Shown in pieces: positions 54,016 through 63,228 of a stretch of 64,000 bases of DNA (positions are counted from its first letter, which is position 1; the number at the start of each line of letters is the position of its first letter). Origin of the DNA: an uncultured Acidimicrobiales bacterium (GTDB lineage Bacteria; Actinomycetota; Acidimicrobiia; Acidimicrobiales; SZUA-35); assembly GCA_938021675.1 (NCBI GenBank), contig CALIFY010000019.1, positions 1 to 64,000 on the forward strand, read 5' to 3'. The notes under the pieces were generated by a model, which saw only the letters and a list, made by a program, of their open reading frames with translations, was not told the DNA's origin and made no database searches. The position numbers were made by a program, and so were the translations under genes.

Positions 54016-54702
54016 GTGAGGATTCTAGTTGTCGACGACGAGGTCGAGTTAGCCGACGCCATTACCGGATCGCTACGCCGGGAAGGGTACGCCGTTGACG
54101 TGGTCTATGGCGGGCAAGATGCGCTTGAACGCCTGTCTATCAACCCCTATGACCTTGTCCTCCTCGATCTGTCGATGCCCGACGTCGATGGCTTGGAAGT
54201 CTGTCGGTTGGTGCGAACCGACCCCCGTTTCGATCCGTCGACCAGGATTCTTATGGTCACGGCCCGAGATTCGGTCGACGAGCGGGTCCAAGGGCTTGAC
54301 GATGGGGCCGACGACTACCTGGTGAAGCCGTTTGCTTTACGGGAGCTTTCGGCTCGTGTCCGTACGGTATTGAGAAGGGAAACGACTGGTGGTGATGCCG
54401 TGTTGCTCGCTGGAGAGCTCGCCCTAGACACGGCCCGCCAGCTCGTTTCCTGGTCTGATAACCAGATCGACCTCACCACGAAGGAACTGGCCCTTTTGCG
54501 TTACTTCATGACCCACGAGGGCGAGGTGCTCAGTCAGGAACGCTTACTGGAGCACGTGTGGGATGAGATGTTGGATCCGTTTACCAACACCGCCAGGGTC
54601 ACCGTTGGAACCCTTCGCAGGAAGCTGGCTGCCGCAACCGGCCACGCCATGATCGAAACCGTGATCGGTGCCGGTTACCGGTTCACGGCACCGAGCGGAT
54701 AA
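54016..54702 (+). CDS. OmpR-family response regulator (MprA-like)
   Basis: A 228-residue regulator: receiver with acidic pocket VVDDE, phosphoacceptor in LLDLSMPD, Lys in VKPFALRE, and a winged-helix DNA-binding domain (VTVGTLRRKL, GAGYRF). GTG 54016 gives MRILVVDDE; the longer frame is not needed. It is followed after 16 bases by the histidine kinase and then an HtrA protease, as in mycobacterial mprA-mprB-pepD, where it answers envelope stress. Confidence 0.93.
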   Translation: MRILVVDDEVELADAITGSLRREGYAVDVVYGGQDALERLSINPYDLVLLDLSMPDVDGLEVCRLVRTDPRFDPSTRILMVTARDSVDERVQGLDDGADDYLVKPFALRELSARVRTVLRRETTGGDAVLLAGELALDTARQLVSWSDNQIDLTTKELALLRYFMTHEGEVLSQERLLEHVWDEMLDPFTNTARVTVGTLRRKLAAATGHAMIETVIGAGYRFTAPSG

Positions 54703-54718
54703 AGGGATCGGCGACGGC

Positions 54719-55969
54719 ATGTCGAGCATGATCGGACTCCCGCGGTGGACCGAGTCGATCCGGTTCCGGCTTTCGTTGACCTATGCGCTGGCGGTGTTCG
54801 CCGGCGGGTCGATCCTCATCGGAGGATTGTACATCTGGCAGGTTCGTCAGCTAAACGAACCGCTGTTGACCCAACGAAGCACCGTCGTTGTCGACACCGA
54901 GACCGGACAGCCGCTTGGTGTTCAGATCCTGACCAACACGCCAGAACGCGATCAGGCACTACGAAACTTTGAGCGCAGCGCCTACCTGCTGACCTTGGAC
55001 AAGCTCCGCCGAGGCTCGTTGTTCGCCCTTGGCGTGCTGTTCTTCGTCGCCTTTGGCACCGGCTGGTTGTTGGCTGGCTGGGCTCTCCGGCCGGTCAACC
55101 GAATGGCCATGGTGGCCAGGGACATTACCGCCACCGATCTGTCTCGTCGTATCGGCCTTCCCGGCCCGGAGGACGAGATGAAACACCTAGCGGACACCTT
55201 CGACGCCATGTTGGACCGCCTACAGGCCGCGTTCGAAGATCAGCGGCGGTTTGTCCAAGACGCGTCCCACGAGCTCCGCAACCCGTTGGCCGCCGCTCGG
55301 TCGAGCCTTGAACTGGTGCTGGAAGACCCAGCGGCGAACGCCGCCGAACTAAGGAACTCAGCCGAAGTCGCCCACCGTTCGACCGAGCGAATGGCTGGTC
55401 TTGTTGACGATCTGCTGATCCAGGCCAGGGTCGGCGTTCCAGAAGTCATCCGCTCCGATGTCAACCTCGGTGAACTTGCCGCCGAGATCGCCGAAGAGTT
55501 ACAAGCCACCGCCCAGCTTCGGGACTTGGAGCTCGTCGCCGAGTCTCCGGAGGCCGCGGTCACCGTTCGAGGCGATGGCCCTGCCTTACGGCGAGCGGTC
55601 AGCAACCTCGTGTCGAACGCACTCCGTCTGGCGCCGGCCGACTCGACCGTTCGGATCGACGTGACGCGCCACGGCGGTTGGGCCAACATAGCGGTTCAAG
55701 ACTCCGGGCCTGGGCTGAGCGCCGATGACCGCACCTGTGTCTTTGACCGGTTTTGGCGCGGCGAACAGCAGGGAAACGGGACCGGACTCGGGTTGAGTAT
55801 CGTAAAGCAGGTCACCGAGCGGCATGGGGGTTCGGTGCGGGTCGATTCGGTGCTCGACGTCGGCTCGACGTTCACTATGGAATTACCTATCTCGGCCAGG
55901 TCGCGGGTCTCTCGCCCGACCGGCGGTGCCGTTGACAACGGGACCACAGCATCTGCCACTACCGTTTGA
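54719..55969 (+). CDS. Membrane sensor histidine kinase (MprB-like)
   Basis: A 416-residue kinase with two hydrophobic helices (about 17-38 and 103-127) flanking a short outer loop, a HAMP domain (ALRPVNRMAMVARDITATDL), the H-box DASHELRNPLAAARSSLE, N-box NLVSNALRLA, and G-boxes DSGPGLS and GTGLGLSIV. The short sensor loop suggests it senses the membrane or a partner protein. Coupled to the upstream regulator. Confidence 0.92.
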   Translation: MSSMIGLPRWTESIRFRLSLTYALAVFAGGSILIGGLYIWQVRQLNEPLLTQRSTVVVDTETGQPLGVQILTNTPERDQALRNFERSAYLLTLDKLRRGSLFALGVLFFVAFGTGWLLAGWALRPVNRMAMVARDITATDLSRRIGLPGPEDEMKHLADTFDAMLDRLQAAFEDQRRFVQDASHELRNPLAAARSSLELVLEDPAANAAELRNSAEVAHRSTERMAGLVDDLLIQARVGVPEVIRSDVNLGELAAEIAEELQATAQLRDLELVAESPEAAVTVRGDGPALRRAVSNLVSNALRLAPADSTVRIDVTRHGGWANIAVQDSGPGLSADDRTCVFDRFWRGEQQGNGTGLGLSIVKQVTERHGGSVRVDSVLDVGSTFTMELPISARSRVSRPTGGAVDNGTTASATTV

Positions 55970-56053
55970 GTGGAAACCGTCACGGTCGAGTTCTTAGACA
56001 CGCTTTAGGGCGCGGTCAGTATGGTGGAAAAACGAAATGGAGGCGTTCTACCA

Positions 56054-57565
56054 ATGACCGAGCAGCGTTGGAACTTCGATGATCTGCCGACCCGCCCAGC
56101 TGAGAGCGGTGATCCGGCCGGTCGGACGTCGGAGGTCAACCCCACGTCGCCGACGATACCTATGAGCGTTGGATCTGAGCCCACGTCCCAGACCTCGCAG
56201 TACGTTCCGGGTGGGGCCGATCCCACCGCGGTCCAGAACATTCCGCCCAACCCTGCGGCGGCACCGAACGATGAAGCTGCGCTACCACCGTCGATTCCGA
56301 ACCCTGGTTGGTCTCCGCTTGGGGCTACTCCATCAACGCCGCCGACGAGAACCGCTCAAGCCGGAGGACCTCCCCAGGCCGGTGGTGGGTCGACCCCCGG
56401 ATATCTGCCACCGGTAGCTCCGCCAGTGGCCGCCGAAGAGTCGACGGAGGTCAAGAAAAAACAGCGGTCCGGTAGCCGGTGGGGGTGGCGGGCCGCCCTG
56501 TCGTTTCTTGCTGGGGGATTGATCGCCGCCGCCGGCTTTGGTGCCGCTCAGCTTGAGCCGCTGTCGTCGACCGACGAAACCCAACCGGCGGTCGTTGAGG
56601 CCTCGACCGGCCTGACCACCGAGACCTCCGATGCACCTGATCCCGATCTGCCGCCAGAAACGGTGCCGCTCGTTCCCGCCGACGTGAATGAACCAGCTGC
56701 ATTCGTCGCCGACACGCTCGGCCCCGCCGTCGTCCAGATCACCACCAACTTTGGTGTCGGCTCCGGTGTTGTATACAAAGACGGGCTCATCATCACCAAC
56801 AATCACGTTGTGGCTGGGGCGACAAGCCTTCGGGTCACGTTTTCCGATGGGCGAGTCCTCGACGGCGAACTGCTCGGCGCCGACCCGAATGTCGACGTGG
56901 CTGTGGTGTCCGTCGGTGAGGGGCAAGGGATACCGATCGCTCAGCTGGCGACCGGCGAAAAGCCTCAGGTGGGCCAAATCGCCATCGCCATCGGGTCACC
57001 GTTTCAGCTGCAGCAGTCGGTGACGGCGGGGATCGTCTCGGCGGTAGATCGACCGATCTTCAACCGTGACAGCAGTGTGGTTGCCATGATTCAAACCGAT
57101 GCGCCTATCAATCCGGGAAATTCCGGTGGAGCTCTTGCCGATCGCCAGGGTCGGGTTATCGGAATCAATACCTCGATTCAGACCGACGGAACCCCGGGCA
57201 ACGTTGGCGTCGGATTCGCCATACCGATCGACACCGCGGTTCGCCTCGGCGACCTCATCGTTGCCGGTGAGCCGATCGTGCCAGGATTTCTCGGTGTTCG
57301 AGGTGAGCCGACCCGAAGCGACCAGCCGGAGATCGGCGAGGCGGGGGTTCTGGTCACAGAAATCACGGTCGGCTCGGCCGCCGAGGTGTCGGGACTTCTG
57401 GTGAACGATCGGGTATTGAGCGTAGATGGCGCACCGGTCACGTTGCTAGAGGAGCTGGCTGGGCTGGTCTTGGCCAATCAAGCGGGAGACATCGTCACCC
57501 TTGAGGTCGTTCGCAACGGCGAGACGATCGACGTGGAAGTTGTGCTCGGCGAACGGGAGGGTTGA
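56054..57565 (+). CDS. HtrA/PepD-like membrane serine protease with PDZ domain
   Basis: A 503-residue protease. About 130 residues of disordered Pro/Ser-rich cytoplasmic sequence precede one hydrophobic helix (ALSFLAGGLIAAAGFGAAQL), then an extracytoplasmic trypsin-like domain with the His in NNHVVAGA, Asp in PNVDVAVV and Ser in NPGNSGGAL, and a C-terminal PDZ domain (PGFLGVRG, VLVTEITVGSAAEVSGL). GGAGG precedes the ATG at 56054. It is probably both target and feedback element of the upstream two-component system. Confidence 0.93.
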   Translation: MTEQRWNFDDLPTRPAESGDPAGRTSEVNPTSPTIPMSVGSEPTSQTSQYVPGGADPTAVQNIPPNPAAAPNDEAALPPSIPNPGWSPLGATPSTPPTRTAQAGGPPQAGGGSTPGYLPPVAPPVAAEESTEVKKKQRSGSRWGWRAALSFLAGGLIAAAGFGAAQLEPLSSTDETQPAVVEASTGLTTETSDAPDPDLPPETVPLVPADVNEPAAFVADTLGPAVVQITTNFGVGSGVVYKDGLIITNNHVVAGATSLRVTFSDGRVLDGELLGADPNVDVAVVSVGEGQGIPIAQLATGEKPQVGQIAIAIGSPFQLQQSVTAGIVSAVDRPIFNRDSSVVAMIQTDAPINPGNSGGALADRQGRVIGINTSIQTDGTPGNVGVGFAIPIDTAVRLGDLIVAGEPIVPGFLGVRGEPTRSDQPEIGEAGVLVTEITVGSAAEVSGLLVNDRVLSVDGAPVTLLEELAGLVLANQAGDIVTLEVVRNGETIDVEVVLGEREG

Positions 57566-57645
57566 GGAGTATCGCCTTCGGCGAGTTCTCCAGTTGTTAC
57601 TGTCCCAGTGGAACATTGGCCGACCGAAACGCTGTTACTAGCCTC

Positions 57646-58254
57646 ATGAATCTCCGCGAAAACAAACCACTACTCGTCGGACTGTCTGTCGTCGTTGTCG
57701 TCGTTGTCGCCGTGTTGGCCGTGTTGGCCTTTGGGTTCTTCGGAATCCAATCCGCATTCATAGATAACGAGGTCGACGAGGCCGGACCGACGTTCGACTC
57801 TGGCGGCGAGGCGATTTCAACCGCTAGCGAAGAAGAACAGGACTCCACCGCCGAGACCGAAGAGTTCCAGGACGCAATGGTCGAGGCCGAGCAGAACGCG
57901 ACCGAGGCTGATGAGCGTGCCGAGGACGCTATGCCGGGCGAGATTTCTACCGTGGCCAGCGGGACGTTCGCCGGTAACTCTCGATACGAAATAGTTGGCG
58001 ATATCTCGGTTCTCACCGATGGGACCGAGCAGCGATTCGTTCGGTTTGAGAACTTCGAATCGAGCAACGGTCCTGATTTGAAGGTCTACCTTCGGGCCGA
58101 GGACGGCTCGTTCGTGAGCCTCGGCGACCTCAAGGGAAACATCGGTGATCAAAACTACGAGATCCCCGTCGACGTCGACCTGGCGGTATTTCGCACAGTC
58201 GAAATCTGGTGCGAGCGCTTTGGCGTCGGTTTTGGGAGTGGAACGCTGGCCTGA
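57646..58254 (+). CDS. Membrane-anchored DM13-domain protein
   Basis: A 202-residue protein with an N-terminal Val-rich hydrophobic helix, an acidic Glu/Ala stalk (about 40-105) and a C-terminal DM13 domain (GTFAGNSRYEIVGDISVL, FENFESSNGPDLKVYL, VEIWCERFG) with the single conserved Cys. DM13 domains are proposed redox or electron-transfer modules outside the cell. It follows the protease by 80 bases and precedes ftsY by 41. Confidence 0.83.
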   Translation: MNLRENKPLLVGLSVVVVVVVAVLAVLAFGFFGIQSAFIDNEVDEAGPTFDSGGEAISTASEEEQDSTAETEEFQDAMVEAEQNATEADERAEDAMPGEISTVASGTFAGNSRYEIVGDISVLTDGTEQRFVRFENFESSNGPDLKVYLRAEDGSFVSLGDLKGNIGDQNYEIPVDVDLAVFRTVEIWCERFGVGFGSGTLA

Positions 58255-58295
58255 TCGGCCCGTGCTTGGCCGGGACGCCGTTAAGCTCGTCGTCG

Positions 58296-59444
58296 ATGGA
58301 ACTCATCCTCATCATTCTCGTCGTCGCCGTATTGGTTATCGGAACCGTCGGCCTCGGTTTTGTCGCCACTCGTCGTCGCGGACGCGATCTCGAACTGGAG
58401 AGCGACGCCAAAATACTGGACCGTGCCGGGGTCGATCTCGACTCCGACACCCATGATGCTGGTCCTGTCGATGGCACTGTCGATGATGCTGTTGATGATG
58501 CTGTCGTTGAGGCCGAACCAGAGGTGCGGACCGACGACATCATCGTCAAGCCGTCCTTCTTCGAGCGGCTGGGCAAGGCCCGATCTGCATTCGCCGGATA
58601 TCTCGGTGACCTCGTCGGGATGTCCCGCGTCGATGATGAGGCGTGGGAGGAACTGGAAGAGGCGTTGATTCGGGCGGATATCGGTGTTCAAACGTCGATG
58701 AGTCTCATCGGCGATGTCCAGGCAAAAGCGAAGGAAACCAAGGCCGAGGATGGCAAGCAGGTGTTGGCTCTGTTGAAGGAGCGGATGCATGTGGAACTGG
58801 CCGACAAAGACCGTTCGCTGCGCCTCGACGATGACACCACGAACGTGTGGCTTGTCGTCGGAGTCAATGGCGCCGGAAAAACGACGACGATCGGCAAACT
58901 CGGGCGCCGGTTGGTCAACGAAGGGGAGTCGCCGCTGATGGCGGCGGGCGACACCTTCCGGGCCGCGGCGGCCGAACAGCTCGGTACCTGGGCTGAACGC
59001 AGCGGGGCAGAATTCGTCAGGGGTAGCGAAGGTGGCGACCCGTCATCGGTGATCTTCGACGGCGTCCAGGCCGCCGCAGCCCGTGGTTGCAACGTCGTCC
59101 TCGCCGACACCGCCGGCCGTCTCCAGAACAAAGCCAACCTGATGGACGAGCTATCCAAAGTTCGGCGAGTGGCCGACAAGGACCCCGGTGAGGTTACCGA
59201 AGTACTGCTCGTGCTCGATGCAACCACCGGGCAGAACGGGATGTCTCAGGCCAAGGTGTTTACCGAAGCGGTAGATGTGACCGGCGTGGTCCTGACCAAG
59301 CTCGATGGCTCGGCCAAGGGCGGAATCGTGTTTGCCGTTGAGTCTGAGCTGGGGATTCCAGTCAAGCTGGTAGGCCTCGGCGAGGGAGCAGACGACCTGG
59401 TCGACTTCGAGCCCACGGAGTTCGTGGACGCGCTGTTCGAGTAG
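58296..59444 (+). CDS. ftsY: Signal recognition particle receptor FtsY
   Basis: A 382-residue SRP GTPase with an N-terminal hydrophobic helix (ELILIILVVAVLVIGTVGLG), an acidic A region with an imperfect DD/VD repeat (about 55-80), then N domain and G domain: GVNGAGKTT, DTFRAAAAEQL, DTAGR, TKLDG and the late GVGEGADDLVDF. It docks SRP-ribosome complexes at the translocon. The N-terminal membrane anchor is common in actinobacterial FtsY. Confidence 0.94.
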   Translation: MELILIILVVAVLVIGTVGLGFVATRRRGRDLELESDAKILDRAGVDLDSDTHDAGPVDGTVDDAVDDAVVEAEPEVRTDDIIVKPSFFERLGKARSAFAGYLGDLVGMSRVDDEAWEELEEALIRADIGVQTSMSLIGDVQAKAKETKAEDGKQVLALLKERMHVELADKDRSLRLDDDTTNVWLVVGVNGAGKTTTIGKLGRRLVNEGESPLMAAGDTFRAAAAEQLGTWAERSGAEFVRGSEGGDPSSVIFDGVQAAAARGCNVVLADTAGRLQNKANLMDELSKVRRVADKDPGEVTEVLLVLDATTGQNGMSQAKVFTEAVDVTGVVLTKLDGSAKGGIVFAVESELGIPVKLVGLGEGADDLVDFEPTEFVDALFE

Positions 59445-59470
59445 CGACCTCTAGGCTGTAGTGCGAAATG

Positions 59471-59516
59471 TTCGATTTCCAGCTCGATTTCCAATTCGAT
59501 TTCCAATTCGATTTAC
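59471..59516. repeat. Four 12-bp tandem repeats directly upstream of ffh
   Basis: The unit (T/C)TCGATTTCCA(A/G)(T/-) is repeated almost exactly at 59471, 59483, 59495 and 59507, ending seven bases before the GTG/ATG start of ffh. The run is much more AT-rich than the surroundings and lies in the short ftsY-ffh gap, so it must be in the ffh leader. Confidence 0.8.
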
Positions 59517-59522
59517 TGACCG

Positions 59523-61046
59523 GTGAGCCCGATGTTTGATTCACTGACCGACAAGTTTGAGGGCATTTTTAGTCGGCTCGGACGCAAAGGCGTTCTGACC
59601 GAGGCCGATGTCGAAGAGGTCCTCAAAGAGATCCGAGTCGCCCTGCTAGAGGCCGACGTCAACCTTGCGGTTGTCAAGAGCCTCCGAAACCGGATCCGGG
59701 AACGGGCGGTTGGTGAAGAGGTCCACAAGGCGCTCAACCCGGCCCAGCAGGTCGTCAAGATCGTTAACGAGGAGCTTACGGCCAGCCTCGGTGGCGAAAC
59801 GATCGATATTCGGTATGCGTCTAAACCACCGACGGTGGTGATGATGGCTGGCCTTCAGGGCTCGGGTAAGACCACGAGCTCGGCCAAGCTGGCCCGCTGG
59901 TTTAAGAGCCAGGGTCGCAACCCGCTACTGGTGGGAGCCGACCTGCAACGGCCGGCCGCGGTGGAACAACTACGAACCCTTGGGCGCCAGATTGACGTCC
60001 CGGTGCATTCCGAGCCCAGCGACCCGGTGTCGGTGGCGGCCAGTGCCATCGAACAAGCCCGGAGTACCGGTCGAGACGTCGTCATCGTCGACACCGCAGG
60101 CCGGCTCGCCATCGACGAGGCGCTGATGGACGAGGTCCGCCGTATCTCCGATGCGGTCGAGCCCGACTATACGTTCCTCGTCGTCGACGCCATGACCGGT
60201 CAGGATGCGGTCACCGTCGCCGAGGCGTTCCACGAGCGCCTCGAACTCGATGGGGTCATCCTGACCAAGCTCGACGGCGACGCTCGTGGCGGGGCCGCGC
60301 TGTCGGTGAAAGAGGTGGTTGGTCGACCCATCGCCTTTGCCGCCACCGGCGAGAAACTCGAGGACTTCGATCTGTTCCATCCTGACCGGATGGCCAACCG
60401 CATTCTCGGTATGGGCGACATGCTCACCCTGATCGAAAAAGCCGAGGAGACGTACGAAAAAGACGAGGCCGAGGAAGCGGCAGCCAAAATGCTCGAGGGT
60501 CAATTTACCCTCGACGACTTTCTTGAGCAGATGCAACAGCTCAAGAAGATGGGGCCGCTCACCAACCTGGTTGGCATGCTCCCCGGTCTGCCGAAGGAAG
60601 CCCGCGATGTCGAGATCGACGATCGCGAGGTCAACCGGATCGAGGCCATCATCAAATCGATGACTCCAGCCGAGCGGGCCGATCCCGACATGGTGGATGC
60701 CTCTCGTCGCTCGAGGATCGCCTCCGGTTCTGGCACAAACCCAACCCAGGTGTCTGGTCTGATCTCCCAGTTCGGCCAGATGCGCAAGATGATGAAACGC
60801 CTGGGCGGTATGGGCACGAAGAAGGTCCGGAAGAGCAAGCGTAAGGACGCCAAACGGGGCAAGAAGGGCAAGGGGGGCGGTCGGGTAACCCCCAAGGGTG
60901 GCCGCACCACTCCAAAGGGGTCTGGTCGGGTCACGCCAAAGGGAGAAAAGGTCGGAAAGTCTCCGTTGATGTTGCCCGGCCTCGACCGGATCGACGATGC
61001 CGACTTGGAGCGAATGGCTGAAGAGCTCGAGGGATTCGAGTCCTAG
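59523..61046 (+). CDS. ffh: Signal recognition particle protein Ffh
   Basis: A 507-residue SRP54 protein. N domain, G domain (GLQGSGKTT, DLQRPAAVEQL, DTAGR, TKLDGDARGG), and M domain (DFLEQMQQLKKMGPL, QFGQMRKMMKRLGGM). The C-terminus departs from the usual Met/Pro/Gly tail: a Lys/Gly-rich stretch contains three to four TPKG units, then LMLPGLDRIDDADLERMAEEL. GTG 59523 and ATG 59532 are both possible starts. SRP RNA was not seen in the window. Confidence 0.95.
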   Translation: MSPMFDSLTDKFEGIFSRLGRKGVLTEADVEEVLKEIRVALLEADVNLAVVKSLRNRIRERAVGEEVHKALNPAQQVVKIVNEELTASLGGETIDIRYASKPPTVVMMAGLQGSGKTTSSAKLARWFKSQGRNPLLVGADLQRPAAVEQLRTLGRQIDVPVHSEPSDPVSVAASAIEQARSTGRDVVIVDTAGRLAIDEALMDEVRRISDAVEPDYTFLVVDAMTGQDAVTVAEAFHERLELDGVILTKLDGDARGGAALSVKEVVGRPIAFAATGEKLEDFDLFHPDRMANRILGMGDMLTLIEKAEETYEKDEAEEAAAKMLEGQFTLDDFLEQMQQLKKMGPLTNLVGMLPGLPKEARDVEIDDREVNRIEAIIKSMTPAERADPDMVDASRRSRIASGSGTNPTQVSGLISQFGQMRKMMKRLGGMGTKKVRKSKRKDAKRGKKGKGGGRVTPKGGRTTPKGSGRVTPKGEKVGKSPLMLPGLDRIDDADLERMAEELEGFES

Positions 61047-61235
61047 GGGGAGCGGCGTACCGCCCCACACAGGTGGAGCCCGCCGTCGGCCCAGATAACC
61101 TCAGATGTTGCCTGATAGACCCGGTTTCCGAAGGTGCAGAGCCGGGCTTCGATCGTTGGTCATGTTGCCCGCAGGGCGCCTCGACGGCGAGCGAGATCCC
61201 CGCACCGAGTTCGAGATGCAGAGAAGAGATTCACC

Positions 61236-61610
61236 GTGGCCGTACGACTTCGCCTGATGCGCATGGGTAAGAAAAAGCAACCGACATACCGTGTTGTCGC
61301 GGCCGACTCGCGTTCACCGCGCGACGGTCGATTCATCGAGATCGTTGGGACCTACAATCCTCGTTCCGAGCCATCGGAGATCAAGATCGACAACGCCAAG
61401 GCCGTCGGCTGGCTCCGTAACGGTGCCCAGCCGTCAGACCGGGTTCGTAAGTTGCTCACCGTGTCGGGAGCCTGGGAGGCATTCGAGAGCGGCACGAGCG
61501 TCGAAGAGCTCGAAGAAGCCCAGCGTGCTGCGATAGCTGCCAAAGAGGCCGCGGCTGCAGAGTCTGCGCCCGAGTCGGTCAATGCCGTCGCCGCCGGAGC
61601 TGACGCATGA
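61236..61610 (+). CDS. rpsP: 30S ribosomal protein S16
   Basis: A 124-residue protein: [21 protein letters not shown] and [12 protein letters not shown] are diagnostic. The C-terminus carries an Ala/Glu extension common in actinobacteria. GTG 61236 was chosen; the longer frame to 61134 is Arg-rich leader. The stop overlaps the khpA start (ATGA). Confidence 0.96.
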   Translation: MAVRLRLMRMGKKKQPTYRVVAADSRSPRDGRFIEIVGTYNPRSEPSEIKIDNAKAVGWLRNGAQPSDRVRKLLTVSGAWEAFESGTSVEELEEAQRAAIAAKEAAAAESAPESVNAVAAGADA

Positions 61611-61867
61611 GCGACCAGGAATCTCCGGCCCCTGGCGCAGAGGCAGTCTTGTTGATGGTCTGTCGATCTGTGGTCAGTGAACCGGACGACGTGTCGATCG
61701 AGACGCGGGCCGACGGTGAACGGGTCCGGCTCGACGTCTCGGTTAACGCCGACGATATGGGTCGAGTGATCGGCCGTCGAGGTCGAGTAGCTTCCGCCAT
61801 CCGTACCGTCGTCGGTGCTGCTGCGGCCCAAGATGGCGTCGTGACCGAGGTCGAGTTCGTCGAATAA
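61607..61867 (+). CDS. khpA: KH-domain RNA-binding protein KhpA
   Basis: An 86-residue single KH domain with the GxxG loop in [15 protein letters not shown]. It lies between rpsP and rimM as usual. It binds RNA, often with KhpB/Jag; an acidic lead of about 13 residues precedes the domain. Translationally coupled to rpsP. Confidence 0.93.
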   Translation: MSDQESPAPGAEAVLLMVCRSVVSEPDDVSIETRADGERVRLDVSVNADDMGRVIGRRGRVASAIRTVVGAAAAQDGVVTEVEFVE

Positions 61868-61899
61868 GCCTCGCACGGGCGACAAAAGAGACACGACAC

Positions 61900-62385
61900 A
61901 TGACGGTGCCTGACGGAGAACCTGAGTTCCTCGAAATCGGCCGCATCGAGCGAGCCCATGGGCTGCGAGGCGAGGTCATCGTGGATTTCGTGACCAACCT
62001 GGTTGAGCAGCGGACCGTTATCGGGGCCGAGTTCTGGATCGACGGGGGAAAGGTTGAGTTAGCCACAGCCCGACCCCATGGCCGCAAGTGGTTGCTCCGG
62101 TTTACCGATGTTGTCGACCGCGAGTCGGCCGACCGATTGCGGGGAGCTACGCTCACCGCCCGACCGCTGCCATCGGACACTGCGGTATTCGTCCATGAAC
62201 TGATAGGTCGCCGCGTCGTAGACCAGCATGGAACGCACCATGGGGAGGTCACCGCCGTCGTCGATAATCCGGCCGCTGATCTCCTCGAGTTGAGCGATGG
62301 GCAGCTCGTTCCGCTGACGTTCTACCTGCGGCACGATGCCGCCGAGGTTCACGTCGACGTTCCGCTCGGTTTGCTGGAACGCTGA
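61900..62385 (+). CDS. rimM: Ribosome maturation factor RimM
   Basis: A 161-residue protein with the N-terminal RimM barrel (IGRIERAHGLRGEV, then LRFTDVVDRESADRLRG) and the C-terminal PRC barrel (ELIGRRVVDQHGTHHGEV, VPLTFYLRHDAAEVHVD). It helps 30S head assembly with S19. Start at ATG 61900, 32 bases after khpA; trmD follows after three bases. Confidence 0.93.
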   Translation: MTVPDGEPEFLEIGRIERAHGLRGEVIVDFVTNLVEQRTVIGAEFWIDGGKVELATARPHGRKWLLRFTDVVDRESADRLRGATLTARPLPSDTAVFVHELIGRRVVDQHGTHHGEVTAVVDNPAADLLELSDGQLVPLTFYLRHDAAEVHVDVPLGLLER

Positions 62386-62388
62386 TCG

Positions 62389-63129
62389 ATGCGGATCGAC
62401 GTCCTCTCGATCTTCCCAGAAGTTGTCGACGCGTTCGCCTCGGCCAGCATTTTGGGCCGCGCTCGCAACGATGGCTTGCTCAACCTCCGCTTCCATGATT
62501 TGCGGGACGCCACCCACGATCAGCACCGATCCGTTGACGACAGCCCCTTTGGTGGTGGGGCCGGCATGGTGATGAAGCCGGAGCCGATTTTCGAGACGGT
62601 CGAGCGGGTTGAGCCTCCTCGACCCCTTATCTACCTGACGCCGACCGGTCGTCCGTTCGATCAGGCGATGGCCGCCCGGTTCGCTTCGCTCGAGGGTTTC
62701 AGCCTCTTGTGTGGACGATATGAGGGCGTCGACGAACGGGTGCGGGAACGTTTGGTCGATGAAGAGGTGTCGATCGGAGACTTTGTGCTGGCCGGTGGCG
62801 AGTTAGCGGCCGCGGTGGTGCTCGAAGCGGTCGGTCGTCTCGTACCTGGGGTTGTCGGCAATCGGCAGTCGGTCGATGAGGAGTCCTTTAGCGACGGCTT
62901 GCTCGAATACCCCCACTACACCCGACCGGCCGAGTACCGGGGATGGGCCGTGCCCGACGTTTTGCGATCCGGCGACCACGACCTTGTGGCCCGTTGGCGA
63001 AGGGCCCAATCTTTGGCCCGAACGGTCGAGAGTCGTCCCGACCTGATCGACGCCCGAGGCGGGCTTGATGACGATGAGCGGGCGTTGCTGGTCGAGTTCG
63101 GTCTCGCGGGCCGGGTTGGTTCCGAATAG
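62389..63129 (+). CDS. trmD: tRNA (guanine(37)-N(1))-methyltransferase TrmD
   Basis: A 246-residue SPOUT enzyme: MRIDVLSIFPEVV, FGGGAGMVMKPEP, YLTPTGRPFDQ, and the trefoil-knot SAM pocket LLCGRYEGVDERV to SIGDFVLAGGE. It methylates G37 next to the anticodon to hold reading frame. Coupled to rimM (three-base gap); rplS starts 99 bases on. Confidence 0.96.
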   Translation: MRIDVLSIFPEVVDAFASASILGRARNDGLLNLRFHDLRDATHDQHRSVDDSPFGGGAGMVMKPEPIFETVERVEPPRPLIYLTPTGRPFDQAMAARFASLEGFSLLCGRYEGVDERVRERLVDEEVSIGDFVLAGGELAAAVVLEAVGRLVPGVVGNRQSVDEESFSDGLLEYPHYTRPAEYRGWAVPDVLRSGDHDLVARWRRAQSLARTVESRPDLIDARGGLDDDERALLVEFGLAGRVGSE

Positions 63130-63228
63130 CGGCTCGTTAAGCTGGACAGCCGGATCGGGAGCGTTGTGCTTTCGGACAGTCCACTAGCGGCGTTGTCGCC
63201 CACCAACTCTCACCGTAGGAACCGAGAA

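Noticed and set aside
60830-60960. Possible SRP RNA gene within the ffh 3' region because of GC-rich repeats
   Set aside because: The sequence is in frame as TPKG/Lys-Gly codons and shows no GGAA-tetraloop hairpin of 4.5S RNA.
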